Origin: Luzula sylvatica
Lineage: Eukaryota > Streptophyta > Magnoliopsida > Poales > Juncaceae
DNA length: 64,000 bases
Direction: 5' to 3'
NCBI GenBank assembly: GCA_946800325.1
Contig: OX326958.1
Location: 12,366,992 to 12,430,991, forward strand
Under the pieces are notes generated by a model, which worked only from the letters and a program-made list of their open reading frames with translations, ran no database searches and had not been told where the DNA came from. Positions 1 through 11,685 of this stretch are shown here, piece by piece. Every line of letters starts with the position of its first letter. Within the stretch, counting starts at the first letter, position 1. The translations under genes were made by a program, and so were the position numbers.

Positions 1-470
1 ATATTTTGATGAATTATATGAAATTAACGATCATGTTCATCGGATATTTAACTATATTTTGTTAAACACAGTTATATATTTTTGCTAGATTCAATCTTAT
101 ATCTTCATAGATTCAATCTTATATATATATAAATTAAATAATATTTTTTTCTAAACTCAATCATATATTTTGCTATATTCAATAATATATTTTGCTAAAT
201 TCAATCAGATTTTTTGTTACATTCAATCATATATCTTGCTAAATACGATCATATATTTTTCTATATTCATTCATATATTTTTGCTAAACTGAATTATATA
301 TTTTGCTAAATTCAATCATATATTTTTGATAAATTGAAACATATATTTTGCAAATTCAATCACATATTTTTCCTAATTTAAATCATATAGTTTGCTAAAT
401 TGAATCATATATTTTATATATTCGATCATATATTTTGCTTTATTCATCATATATTTTTTCCCTCACAATT
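1..470. repeat. Left array of ~22-bp AT-rich repeat (inverted orientation)
   Basis: Some 15-20 degenerate copies of a unit like AATCATATATTTTGCTAAATT follow each other from the window edge. The same unit occurs reverse-complemented (GAATTTAGCAAAATATATGA) at 3230-3720, 4668-4775 and 7790-8440. Inverted subterminal arrays on both sides of a gene pair resemble ends of a DNA transposon; this is inference, and the array may continue to the left of the window. Confidence 0.75.
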
Positions 471-473
471 GAA

Positions 474-560
474 ATTAGGCCCATTAAGAAATCTCTTAAA
501 ACTCTAGGCCTATTTAGGCCCATTAAGAAATCTCTTAAAACTCTAGGCCCATTAAGATAT
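474..560 (+). promoter_or_regulatory. Tandem GGCCCATTAA promoter repeat upstream of gene A
   Basis: A unit of about 40 bp is repeated, giving three copies of GGCCCATTAAGA. GGCCCA followed by A/T bases is the Up1/site-II-like element known from promoters of plant growth and ribosomal-protein genes. It sits about 290-370 bp before the ATG of gene A, and a leader-like pyrimidine-rich stretch with AAACCCTAG follows at about 675. Promoter function is inferred. Confidence 0.4.
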
Positions 561-711
561 AAACAATGTATAATATTTCTTCTTTTTATTTGTAAATCTA
601 ATTCATTATAATAAAACTTTTTTCTATAACGGAGCGGGTACGGAGATACGAATTCGTCGTTTTTTCTCAGATCCAAACCCTAGTTCCTCTTCTAGCGATC
701 TCAATTCTTCC

Positions 712-855
712 AGATTGAGTAATCCAATGCAGAACCAGATTGAGTAATCCAATGCAGAACCAAACGCCTTAAGAGCGAGAAGAAGAATAAGAAGAAAACG
801 GGGAAAAGAACAGATCGAACAGCAGTACCAGATTTTGTAATCCAATGCAGAAAGA
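712..855 (+). repeat. Three ~24-bp direct repeats across the gene A start
   Basis: The phrase AGATTGAGTAATCCAATGCA occurs at about 712 and 736 and again, slightly changed (TTTTGTAATCCAATGCAG), at about 832. Each copy carries an ATG in the same context. The third is the one that opens the gene A reading frame; the first two would be upstream ATGs if transcription starts before them. Confidence 0.6.
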
Positions 856-2844
856 AACGATCAATTGTTCCATCGATCTCAGTAATGTACGTAAATCACA
901 GCGTTTACTTCCTAAAGTTATTTCTAGCGAACCGACATCTAATAGAAAAAAACAAGGTAAATTCATTTAATTCAAATTATTACTGAATCTCGTACAAAAG
1001 AATTCTTTTATTGTTTTTAATTTTTTAATGAATTAACATTTATTCAGGAAAAATTATTACTGAATCTCGTACAAAAGAATTCAACAATGAATTTTCAGGT
1101 ATTCAATTATAAAATTTAGTTAATTAAGCATCATTCAAATTAACCATTTTTAACAATATATTCTATATAATTTTTTTTTATTTTTTTACAGAAATTGTTA
1201 CTAACAATACAGCTGTTAAGACAATGTGCATCCCTAAGTTAATTAAAGAGATTTATCAGAAAATTCCCAATCTAGATAGCCCAAAAATTATTGAAATTTT
1301 GCATTCCACACCTTTCTGGCACTTCTTTGAAGATATGCCAGAAATTCACGTGTCTCGTAGTTTGTTAAGCGAAATCATCTTAAAATTCGATTTGGATCTC
1401 AAAAAATTTCTATGGGATAAAAATTCAAATTACCAAATTTCTTTCACTTTGACACCCAACGATATTTCCTATTGTCTTGGACTTTCTAATTCTGGGACCG
1501 ATGTTAACATAATTAGAAATAAAAGTAATGACAGTGTTTACAAGTCTGTTATTTGGGATAAATTTTTTCCAAATAATGCATCTATCGATAGAAAACAAAT
1601 CCTTTCTCAGATTCAAAAAATCCTAGACCTAAAAAAAAAAATTCAAGAAGATTACAACAATGTTGTATCTTTACTTATCATGTATTTATTTACAGTTTTT
1701 CTTTTTCCACTAAAAAACGGTCACTTTCCAGTACAATTCTTCCCATATTTGGACAATTTAGATTTACTACATAACTATAATTGGTCCTGTGCTGTCCACC
1801 GTTTTATCATGAACGGAATAGGAAAAACCGCTTTAAAATTTCAACAAGGTAAACCTGCATATTTATCCGGATGTTCCACAGCATTGATTGTAAGTATTAT
1901 ATCTTAATCAATTTATTATTAAGTAAAGTACACAAAATATTTAACACAATATAATTCTTTGGTTTAAATTTCAGGTGGCATTTCTCAGCCGGCTTGAATC
2001 AATTCCCGAGCCTCTCACACAATTTTCTGGTGGTTATCCTGCATATCACAACTTCAATTTGATGGAATATACAAACCGTGAGAAAATCCGGGAATTATTC
2101 GAGAAAGTTTTGCCATGTACGATCAATACCAAAATTAATCGTAGAATTCCAAATTTGGATGGAATAATTCAACCTGAATTTATCAAGAAAGCCAAAATAA
2201 CTTATCCCACAATATTTGGAAAAAATAAGGGTACAAGTTCTATGCTAAAACAATGTGATAAAAAACGAAGCAATGCTGGAAACAACTTGAAGAAAGAAGA
2301 AATTTCACCAGAGAAATTCTCACCAATTAACGGTAAAGATCTTAAAATTAGAAAATTAGTTTCTAATTTTTTGTATGGTTTCATTCCCCATTTGAGTAAT
2401 TGTAAAATTTCTGTCATGCAAATAATATTTTCTTTAATTTACAAATAATAAAATTAACTTATATTTTTCAGTGGATCGCAAATCTAAAAAATTTCAAGTT
2501 AAAAGATGTGTCAAAATTGATCAATCTGTCGATTCGCAGAACAAGGATACTTCATCTTCAAAACTTCCGTTAGGTTCGTACTGTTTCATTTAGATGTACT
2601 ATTCTTCTCTACAAAAAATATTATAACTTTTATTTGAACAGATTGTCAAATTGTATTATACGACAATTCTTCATCTTCTCAAATGGTATTATACGACGAC
2701 ACTTTATCTTCAGAAGTACCATTAGGTTTGAAATTAATTTTTATTCGTCGTCATAATTTTAATTTAAATATTCCAAATTCAATTATTTATATTCCTACTG
2801 CAGCCACAGCAACAGATGAACTTTTTATTCGTCATCGTTATTAA
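845..2844 (+). CDS. Gene A: transposon-associated protein, paralogue of gene B lacking the peptidase domain
   Basis: Seven exons keep one frame: 845-956, 1048-1098, 1192-1889, 1975-2401, 2472-2573, 2642-2725 and 2804-2844, giving 504 residues, with GT donors and AG acceptors throughout. The central part (exon 3) matches gene B in order and spacing: a TPFWHFF segment, then a GL(S)NSG-like stretch, then NGHFPVQFFPYLDNLDLLHNYNWS and a SGCSTALI end at the same splice site as CTIALL in gene B. This resembles the N-terminal region of plant proteins that carry a C-terminal Ulp1-type peptidase and are often found in Mutator-like elements (family knowledge, not searched). No peptidase domain follows, so A looks like a shortened relative. 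The 3' exons are less certain; a further open segment at 2948-3047 could be an alternative end. Confidence 0.6.
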
Positions 2845-3229
2845 TCATTTTGATTTTTCTGTTTAAGGTAATTTTTGCTGTTTATTTTAATATATAATTT
2901 TTATTTTCATTTTAATATTAATTATTACTTTTTTTTTCATATATCAGAAAATATCAATTCTCTTCCAGAGGCAAACATCGTTAAACATCCAATCCCTTAC
3001 CTCTACAAGCTTGAAAGAGAACAATCTCTGATTTGTTATGAAAAATAGTCTTTTAATTTTAATTTGCTTTTTATTTTTAATGTAATCTGAGACAATATTT
3101 TTAATACTCTAGTTCTAATACTTTTGTGAAAACATCAAGTTCATTTTAGTGTTTTGTTTATAGCTATGATGCCAAATTTAATCTTCAATATTCTTGTTAT
3201 ATTTTATCAATATCATCAAAATTCAAAAA

Positions 3230-3725
3230 ATAATTAAATTTAGCAAAATATGTGATTGAATTTAGCAAAATATGTGATTGAATTAAGCAAAATATATGAT
3301 AAAATTAAGCAAAATATGTGAGTAAATTAAACAAAAAATATGATTGAATTAACCAAAATATCGGATTCAATTTAGCAAAATTAATGATTGGTTTATCAAA
3401 ATATATGTTTGGATTTATCAAAATATATGATTGAATTTAGGAAAATTAATGATTGTTTTATCAAAATATATGTTTGGATTTAGAAAAATATATGATTGAA
3501 TTAGCAAAATATATGATTTGAATTATTCAAAATATATGATAGAATTTAGCAAAATATATGAACGAATTATCAAAATATATGATTGAAATTATCAAAATAT
3601 ATAATAGAATTTATCTAAATATATGATTGAATTAGGGAAATATATGATTGAATTAACAAAATATATGAATAAATATATTATTAATTTTGTTGGATTTAAG
3701 AAAATATATTATTTAATTTAGCAAA
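3230..3725. repeat. Middle array of ~22-bp AT-rich repeat
   Basis: About 20 degenerate units of the type GAATTTAGCAAAATATATGA lie between genes A and B. Orientation equals that of the array at 7790-8440 and is opposite to that at 1-470. A short piece of the same repeat also sits in an intron of gene B (4668-4775), and reverse-orientation units occur at 6525-6640 inside and after exon 4. Confidence 0.75.
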
Positions 3726-3779
3726 AAAAAAACACGGACGCTCTACTTTGTAAAATATACTTCTGTTATTGTTTCAAAA

Positions 3780-3945
3780 GTAGAATACCCGCCGATCTTA
3801 GTCATTAACGATCTGAGATTTTATTGTTCTCTTCCTCGGCGATCTCAGTGATGCTATCCTTCACCGATCTGAACCGATCTGATGCTATCCTTCCCCGATC
3901 TCTTCCTCGGCGATCTCAGTGATGCTATCCTTCTTTTACAGGTAT
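3780..3945 (+). promoter_or_regulatory. Leader region of gene B with repeated motif
   Basis: This is a GC-richer island in AT-rich surroundings. The string CTTCCTCGGCGATCTCAGTG occurs twice (about 3831 and 3901), each followed by ATGCTATCCTTC. It is placed like a 5' untranslated leader some 0.4-0.5 kb before the gene B ATG. A leader role is inferred; no TATA box can be fixed. Confidence 0.3.
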
Positions 3946-4359
3946 TCTACTTTTGAAAGTTTAAATATTATTTACTGTTAAAATCTTTCTAATAATTTTT
4001 TTGGAAAAAAAACAAAATGTAATTAGAAAAAATCAAAATATACTAATATGTTCAAAATATACTATTATAAATAACAATTATCTTTTGTTTTTTTTTTATT
4101 TTGCAGAATTTCTACTCGCTTTTTTAGCTTATTTCTCGCACAAATTCTTCGTTGAATTATCTGCTTTTCTTTCGGTAATTAGAATTCTCATCTAACTATA
4201 TTTCTTAAATTTTTTTCAATTTCAATTTCAATCCAATTTATTTTTTTTATTCGATTTATACAGATCTGTCCTAATCGTAGCAGTTTATTCAGGTCAAATC
4301 AATTTGTGCATCGATACCACAGGTCAAATCAATTTGTGCATCAATTTGTGCATCAATTT

Positions 4360-7300
4360 ATGGATCGACAAATAGCTAAATCGCACAAAAAAGAACTTTA
4401 CATTCAAGGTTAATTTTTCTTAAAATTTTATTTTTTCTAAACTATTTTACAGTAGTTTGATAAATTATATTTTTATTTCTTTTTACAGAAGCAGAATTTA
4501 CAACTTCTTTAAAATCATCCTTAAAAAATGCTCTTTTAAATAACTTTGAAATTTCGAAAATACAAAAGAAAGTACGATTTAATCTACCCAGCGATCACTC
4601 CACATCTGGTACGTTATGTACTTATGTCATTATTTTATTGACAATACATTTAAATAAAATTATAATTATTAGCAAAATATATGATTGAATTATTCAAAAT
4701 ATATAATAGAATTTAGCAAAATATATGATTGAATTATCAAAATATATGATAAAATTTATCTAAATATATGATTGAAAATACAAAAGAAAGTACGATTTTT
4801 AAAATCTATTAATATCAATTTTTTCTTTATTTTCCAGAAATGAACCTCGTGGATACTAATTGTGCACCAAATCTTATGAATCAGTTTTTTTCTTCAATTA
4901 GCCAACAATTAACCGACGAACATTGGGATATATTATTCAATTTACCCTTCTGGCATTTCGTTTTCCATTTACCAGAAATGAACCTGTCCCGTGATTCATT
5001 AACCCAAATTCTGACATATTGGAATTATCACAACAAAATGTTCGTTGTAAAAGGAATAAATGTTCCTTTTTCTATTTCTGATGTTTCCTTATCGTTGGGT
5101 TTGATAACCAAGGGACATATATTGGAAACGACAACCCATAAATCCAAAATACCCAAATATTTTTCTCGAATACATGAATTGTATTTCCAGAATAATCAAA
5201 CAATTACCCACCAATTTTTGGAACAAAAAATTACAAACCTTCTAAATAATGAACGAAATCCTCGCGATGTAATTTCATTGATAGTAATCTATATTTTTAC
5301 TATGTTCTTGTTTCCACAACCTAATCAATACGTCCCAATCCATTTGTTCCATCTCGTCGATGATTTAGAATCTTTAAATATGATCAATTGGTCCAAAGCA
5401 GTACATGATGTTATAATGAATGATATACCATCATGTGCAGAATCTGTTAGTTTGAAGCAGCCTACAAGACTCGCTGGATGCACAATTGCACTTCTGGTAT
5501 TGTAGCAAAATTTTGTTTCAAAATAATTTTTTTTATGAATCAAAATACGTCGAAAACTATTTAATAACATTTCTTTAATGAATTATTTTTCAGGTTTCTT
5601 TTTACGAACGAATTAACCCGAGACTTGTTAAATACACTGGAGGTATACCTCGTTATTATAACTGGAATTTGACCGAAAATCACAACAAGAAACAGGTTAT
5701 TTCTATTTTAAATGAAATCAATGTGAGTAACATTCACAGCAAAATAGATTTGATAAAATCAAAAAATGAAGACCTAATATCAAATAATGGAATGTGTAAA
5801 CAAAATTGGATCAATATACCAATTAATTTGGAACGAATTCTGTTGTCATCGCCAATATACAATAAAAGGAGAAAAATGAATCCAATTTATACTAATTCTC
5901 CTACGAACCAAGTCCTCTTACCTAACGACAAAAACCAAAACACACCGAAAAATACAATAACTACTGATTATTCATTAGGCGATCCCAGTTTTGATTTGGG
6001 TATTGATTTTTCATCTTTCGATTATAACCAAAATGAGAATCATCCAGAAACTTCAAATTCATACAAAACTCCAGAAAAATCCAAAGATTCTCCAACCCAA
6101 GATCTTATAATACTTGCTGATTTGACCGAAAAAAGAATATTCGGTGATAAAAGTCTTATCTCTGAAGCAATATCTGAAAAACCCGGAATTACTTTCTTTG
6201 ATTTCAACTATCATTTCATCGTTAAAAATGCGGTCCCGTTTAAAAGACAACGTTACCGTGCTTATCACAGCCCCTATACCGATCCATTTTTGCATATTTC
6301 GAAAAAAGAAAATAAACCATTAAGCAAAAAATTCACTTTCCCTAATTCCAATTGTACTTCTTCAAAATTACAAAAAGAATTGGACAAATGGAGAAATACA
6401 TTCCTCTCTTCTGATCGTTGGAACGAAGTAGTGTACTTCACACTTTCAAAAACCGTCACGTTCACTGCTTTGCAAATTAGTCGATTCCTCGATGGTCATA
6501 GTCTATCTACTGAGGTAAGATGCTTCATTTATCAATCATATATTTTGCAATTTGAATCATATATTTTGATAAATTAAATCAAATATTTTTGCTAAATGTT
6601 ATCATATATTTTGCTTAATTCAATCACATATTTTTCTCTTAACAGATCATGGAAGCTTCTTTGCATCTTCTCAAAAGGGATTTACGAGTATCCCCTCAAA
6701 AGAAATTTATCTTCATACCTCATTATTATCTGGTAATTCTTTTTTGTATTAAATTCAATATTAATTTTCAAATTACTCTAAATTATTTTTTACTTTAACG
6801 AAATGTATTAATGAATTTTTAATTATAATCACAAAATATTCTATATTGTATAAAAAAAATGTATTTTTCGTCTTACCAGATTAAATCATTTTTTTGCAAA
6901 ATATACTACTACTTCATTTAGATTTAATATTTTACGAATTAAGTATTAATATAAAACAAATTTGCAGGAATTCTTAATGACATCAAACAGCCATAGCGAA
7001 AATTATATTAGATGCCCATTTTTGTACGATTCTACTATCGAAGATGCTAAACATTTATTTTTGGTTATGTACAAAAAAGAGCTGGATCATTGGTGGCTCG
7101 TTCATATTGATCTGAACAGTAGATTTATGGATTCGTTATCTTCATTTGAAAATGATTATTATCTGCACTCAGAAACCACTTCAGCAATTAACTGGGTCCA
7201 CAATTTTCTGAATTGGAGATTTCCAAAAAAAAAAAAATACCTCATTCAGACTGATTGGTCGCATTCTTTCGAGTGGTCAAACTCATTTCAAAGGACACCT

Positions 7301-7596
7301 CATAAAAATGCAGATGACTCTGGCCTTTTTGTTTTGCGATATCTTACATGCATTCTGAATGAAAGAGTTCTGAAATTTAGCGAGGTATTAAAAATTATTA
7401 TAATTAATATTATCTTTGCAAATATTAATCAATAATTGATGTTTTCTTTTCGAAATATTAATTTCAGCAAGGACTTAGATATGAAAGGATGATATTGGCT
7501 TATAATCTATTATTTGATTACGAAAACATCGCAAATAAGTCCCCTCTTCCTCACGCTCAATTGTTGAATGAAGTATTCGAATCGGTTGCCGATTGA
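4360..7596 (+). CDS. Gene B: Ulp1/C48-like peptidase-domain protein with Ser in place of the catalytic Cys
   Basis: Seven exons (4360-4408, 4489-4608, 4838-5496, 5594-6514, 6646-6732, 6968-7384, 7468-7596) join with GT/AG borders into one open frame of 793 residues. Residues about 57-275 match gene A. The C-terminal part has the layout of a C48 (SUMO-type) cysteine peptidase: His653 in DHWWLVHIDL, Asp667 in MDSLSSF, Gln720 in SFQRTP, and the nucleophile motif as DDSGLFVLRY, where Ser730 (codon TCT) replaces the usual Cys of DCG. Gln-to-nucleophile spacing is 10, longer than the usual 6 or so. The domain is therefore probably inactive or altered. Such proteins are often carried by Mutator-like transposons; no transposase is visible here. 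The frame is intact across all exons, which argues for recent constraint or recent origin. Confidence 0.7.
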
Positions 7597-7789
7597 AACT
7601 ATTTAGTCTGCAGTTCGAAATATTTTTTTAATATTTTGTAATATTTTTAGTCTTATAGTTTGAACTTTGTTTACATTTTGCTGTAAAAAATAATATTTTG
7701 TAGTTTCTTATATTTTGAAGATATGTAGTCTACAGTTTCAAATATTTTGTAATATCTTATTCAATTTAGAAAGATATATTATTCAATTC

Positions 7790-8440
7790 AGGAAAATATA
7801 TATTTCATATAGCAAAATATGTCATTGAATTAAGCAAAATTTATGATTTAATATAGCAAAATATATGATTGAATATAGGAAAATATATTATTCAATTTAC
7901 CAAAATATGTGATTTAATATAGCGAAATATATGATTTAATATAGCACAAAATATGTTTGAATATAACAAAATATATGATAGAGTTCAGCAAAATATATGA
8001 TCGAGTAGCAAATATATGATTGAATTTAGCAAAATATATGACAGAATTTAGCAAAATATATAATTGAATTTAGCAAAATATATGATCTAATTTAGCAAAA
8101 TATATAATTGAATTTAGCAAAATATATGATAGAATTTACAATACAATCTAACATAATATATCAAAATATATGATTGAATTTTGTAAAATATATGATAGAA
8201 TTTAGCTAAATATATGATAGAATTTAGATACATATATTATTGAATTTACAATACAATCTAACATAATATATCAAAATATATGATTGAATTTAGCAAAATA
8301 TATGATAGAATTTAGCTAAATATATGATAGAATTTAGATACATATATTATTGAATTTACAATACAATCTAACATAATATATCAAAATATATGATAGAATT
8401 TAGGTAAATATAAGATAGAATTTAGAAAAATATTTTTTTG
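7790..8440. repeat. Right array of ~22-bp AT-rich repeat with a 110-bp higher-order unit
   Basis: Many copies of GAATTTAGCAAAATATATGA follow gene B. From 8137 a larger unit opening TACAATACAATCTAACATAA recurs at 8247 and 8357, exactly 110 bp apart, so the array has grown at two scales. It mirrors the array at 1-470 in inverted orientation. Confidence 0.8.
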
Positions 8441-9411
8441 ATAAATTGAATCTATTATAATATACGTTAGAACAAGATCATATTACTGTGGAAAAATTGA
8501 TTATAACTTGAATCACTGCAATTACTTTCTTTGATTTCATATTACTGTGAAAAAATATTACAAATTACAGTTTACAGGATTGTAATTAAAATTTAAACAA
8601 TAATCCATCTTCAATTCCAAATCTTGTAATTTCAATAAACCTTAACATTCGAAAAGTTTGCTTCAACTCGAAATCAGTTTACAGGATTGTCCAAATTGAA
8701 GTCATTATCTCCATCTCCATTGCAATTTTTCATCGTCTGCTCCGTAGCTGTCGGCAAAATTGTCTTGTTGATTGTTCGTAGCTGTCGTCTACTCTATCGT
8801 TTTCGCCATCATCGTCTGCTCCATGGTACAGAGGTCTGCGAACTTGATTTGAGTGCAAAAAATCCCAAATCAGTAGTACATACCTCAATTTGACACATAT
8901 ATACTGCAATTAACCACAAAATTTGAAATATATACTCAAATTCAACACATAATATTAACCACAAAATTCCAAATCAGTAGTATATACCTCAATTCGATAT
9001 ATATACATCAATTCAGCTAGAAAATCGATCAAAAATCGTTGAATTTCAATATAAATACGTCAATTCATCAAGAAAATAGATCAAAAATCGTTGCTAAAAT
9101 AGATCAAAAATCGTTTACAGGACGTTCTTGCCTCCGGGGAGATTTTGAGAAGCGACGAAGAGCTCGGATTAGCGGCGCTTTCGTAATACCTTGCGCGTTC
9201 GTAAAATTAGCGGTTTGGGTTGCTCGGTTTGGGTGTTGGTTGCTCGGTTTCGTGGTAATACCTTGCGCGTTATCGTCGTCGTAATACCTTGCGCGTTCAT
9301 AGCCGGTCGTCATCGTCGTCGTCGCTAATCGTCGTCGAGGGACTATTTTGCAAATCGCGCGTAGCGTGGATTCGATTTCTGGATTCGAATAGTGGATTCT
9401 CCTTAGCAGCC

Positions 9412-9412
<1 letters not shown>
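8441..9412. other. No clear gene; short direct repeats and GC-rich island
   Basis: I see no supportable gene. The stretch holds ATCGTCTGCTCC twice (about 8733 and 8811), the phrase GATCAAAAATCGTT three times (9028-9117), and GTAATACCTTGCGCGTT three times (about 9184, 9253, 9282), followed by a GTCGTC-rich run at 9306-9340. The GC-richer block at 9110-9390 stands out and could be the outer end of the element carrying genes A and B. Confidence 0.4.

Positions 9413-9474
<62 letters not shown>
9413..9474. repeat. (TA)n microsatellite, left
   Basis: About 30 uninterrupted TA units directly abut the foldback element at 9475. Confidence 0.95.
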
Positions 9475-9477
<3 letters not shown>

Positions 9478-9675
9478 TCTAAACTACTTAATTAAGTATC
9501 AACATTTGGGTACTTAATGTTTTTTCACCATTGGATTTGCATTGAGATTTGTGTTTTTTCATGATGATCATGAAAATTTGTGCACATCATTAAATGCACA
9601 ATTCTCAATGCAAATCCAATGGTGAAAAAACATTAAGTACCAAAATATTGATACTTAATTAAGTAGTTTAGCCTC
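9475..9675. mobile_element. Foldback MITE between two (TA)n tracts
   Basis: The two halves are inverted copies of about 80 bp, each starting GAG(T/G)CTAAACTACTTAATTA and including GTACTTAATGTTTTTTCACC and CCATTGGATTTGCATTGAGA. The centre holds a second small palindrome (CATGATGATCATG). No coding capacity. The (TA)n on both sides hints at TA target preference; the superfamily is not assigned. Confidence 0.8.
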
Positions 9676-9676
9676 C

Positions 9677-9678
<2 letters not shown>

Positions 9679-9724
<46 letters not shown>
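9679..9724. repeat. (AT)n microsatellite, right
   Basis: About 22 AT units follow the right arm of the foldback element. Confidence 0.95.
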
Positions 9725-9727
<3 letters not shown>

Positions 9728-10843
9728 CATTATGTGTCATCATATTAATAATGTACGAATTATGTGTCATGAAATGAGATGTAAGAACATGCACACTTAC
9801 AGTTCTATGGGTATATGTCATGAATAAATATATAACTTACACATGTATGTGTATGTGTCATGACATGAATGCAAGATAACATGCATGATTACACATGCAT
9901 GACTATGTGTCATGATAAGAATGAGAAAGAAAGAGAAAATAAGAGAAAGAAAGAGAAAAAACACACCACAAATTTATGAGAAAGAAAGAGAAAAGGGAAT
10001 ACCATTGAAGAAAGAAAGAGAGAAAAGAAAAGATACAATCTCATACAAGTCTTATACTTCTCGGTTAATTTTCTTACATATCCACTTCAAACAAATTACT
10101 GCATAATTTGTTTGACAAGCGTTATGATAGTCCTGATATTTTCGAGTAGGTGTTTGGGTCTGATTTTGTTTGTGCAAACACGGTCAGAAAGGCTACTGTA
10201 TCTTGGAAGACTATTCGTTGGACCCGTTGCACACGAAATAATATAATTGGTGGGGACGAATAAGTCTTTAAGGACAGCGATATTGTAACACGAATAGTAG
10301 CTATATCTAATTACCATTATCTCTGATTTATCCACTTATCATCTATAAGTGTCATTATCTCATATTTACCAGAATACTCACCAACAAACCTTGTAATCAT
10401 TCCGAACGGAAGTCACTGTGATCTTCAGGGATATTCCGAACAGACTTCAATTTCTATTAAACAATTGTAGTCCTTGTTCCTAGTTCTTAATAAAATGCTA
10501 GTTTGTCCAACTTGGAATTCGTATGCGAAAGGTTATGACAAAGAATAAATCAGAACCAACACAATTCTATCTCAGTGTTGTATCTTTGTGTATATTGTAG
10601 TCTTTCTATGACTTAATTGTCTTGAACTTTAATTTCTATTAATCACACATAGAATAAATCAATAACATAATGAATATTGTTTTGAAACGATCAATATAAT
10701 TAGAACCAACACAAACTTTCTCTATCCATTAAGGTTTTATTTTTTGAAGGAGTTACTTCTCGGATTTGAATCTCTATCCATTATGTCACGAGGTCTTAAA
10801 ACCCACTTATGGGAACCTACTAATCTCTCTTTTACTTCTGGAT
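9725..10843. other. No gene seen; ATGTGTCATGA-like short repeats and GA-rich tract
   Basis: From 9725 to 9920 the phrase TATGTGTCAT recurs at irregular spacing. A purine tract rich in GAGAAAGAAAG spans 9918-10035. From 10100 to 10500 there is moderately complex sequence that could be an old LTR-element fragment, but I recognise no domain or terminus. Confidence 0.35.
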
Positions 10844-10903
10844 CAATGCATTTGACTTGTACCGAAAGCAATTATCAGTGAAGTGAGATGAATCATATTT
10901 AAC

Positions 10904-11113
10904 TTATGTAATAATTGTGTGTATATTCGTTGATTTTGTGCGTAATAAAAATCGTGGAACTGCAACGATACCATCAATGTGAATAATATTTTGTGCATTG
11001 CTTTCCTCTGTATAGAGTCCAGGGAATGATTTATTTTTCATTGGAAAAGAGGAAACAGTGTTTTGTGTAACCAAAAGCAAATAAATAAGCATAAATTGGC
11101 ATATTATTTTCAT
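10904..11113 (-). CDS. Possible small secreted peptide, copy 1 member 1
   Basis: A 69-residue frame opens MKIICQFMLIYLLLVTQNTV, which has the shape of a signal peptide with likely cleavage after VSS, then FPMKNKSFPGLYTEESNAQN and a short tail. The first ~50 residues are kept in the duplicate at 52672-52983 with few substitutions; after GIV a small indel changes the tail. I do not recognise the family. It may be chance in AT-rich DNA: conservation between recent duplicates is weak evidence. Confidence 0.25.
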   Translation of the reverse strand: MKIICQFMLIYLLLVTQNTVSSFPMKNKSFPGLYTEESNAQNIIHIDGIVAVPRFLLRTKSTNIHTIIT

Positions 11114-11214
11114 TTTTGTATACTTGAACTGATATTGTAATATTGGCATATATTTATGTTTTGTACGTGAAAATCGATATGGTGACAGAATCTTTCATTT
11201 ACAATAATGTAAAG

Positions 11215-11421
11215 TCATATATATTCCAGTGACTTTGCAAACAAACTATATATATTTAGTGACTTTGCAAACAAACAGTTTACTTCGGAGGCAATACATC
11301 CAATGTAATCGTGTAAATCATGTTTAGGATGTGAATAAACATTTATATATTCATTTATGTACATGATAAATAGAATACAAATAAATAAGCATAAGCTCGC
11401 ATTTTTTTTCTTATTTTTCAT
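11215..11421 (-). CDS. Possible small secreted peptide, copy 1 member 2
   Basis: A 68-residue frame opens MKNKKKNASLCLFICILFIM, again signal-peptide-like, followed by HPKHDLHDYIGC. At DNA level it is a diverged tandem copy of the segment at about 11080-11140, but the hydrophobic stretch is read in a shifted frame relative to member 1, so at least one of the two is probably decayed. The duplicate is at about 53110-53357, where its end runs into a (TA)n tract. A third, more decayed unit is visible near 11490-11600. Confidence 0.2.
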   Translation of the reverse strand: MKNKKKNASLCLFICILFIMYINEYINVYSHPKHDLHDYIGCIASEVNCLFAKSLNIYSLFAKSLEYI

Positions 11422-11685
11422 ACACATCAAGCAATATTGTAATATTTTCATTTTTTTTTAATGATTTGTATATGCAAAGTGATATTGTAAAGACAACTTT
11501 TGATCTTAAACAAAACTCCTGTATACGGTGTAATTTGCAAGTAACACATCCAATGTAATAATGCAATGCATGGAATATGCATAAAGGTGTATATGTTATT
11601 TTGTTTTGTACATGACTAAATTACAAGAATTTAGTTGATGCATACAATACCATTACATGAATTTAGATGCTAAATAAAATAAAAC

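Noticed and set aside
1..470. CRISPR-like regular repeat array
   Set aside because: Units are degenerate, contiguous and without unique spacers, in a plant nuclear context.
9918..10106. Lys/Arg/Glu-rich open frame
   Set aside because: Low-complexity GAGAAAGAAAG tract; no support for coding.
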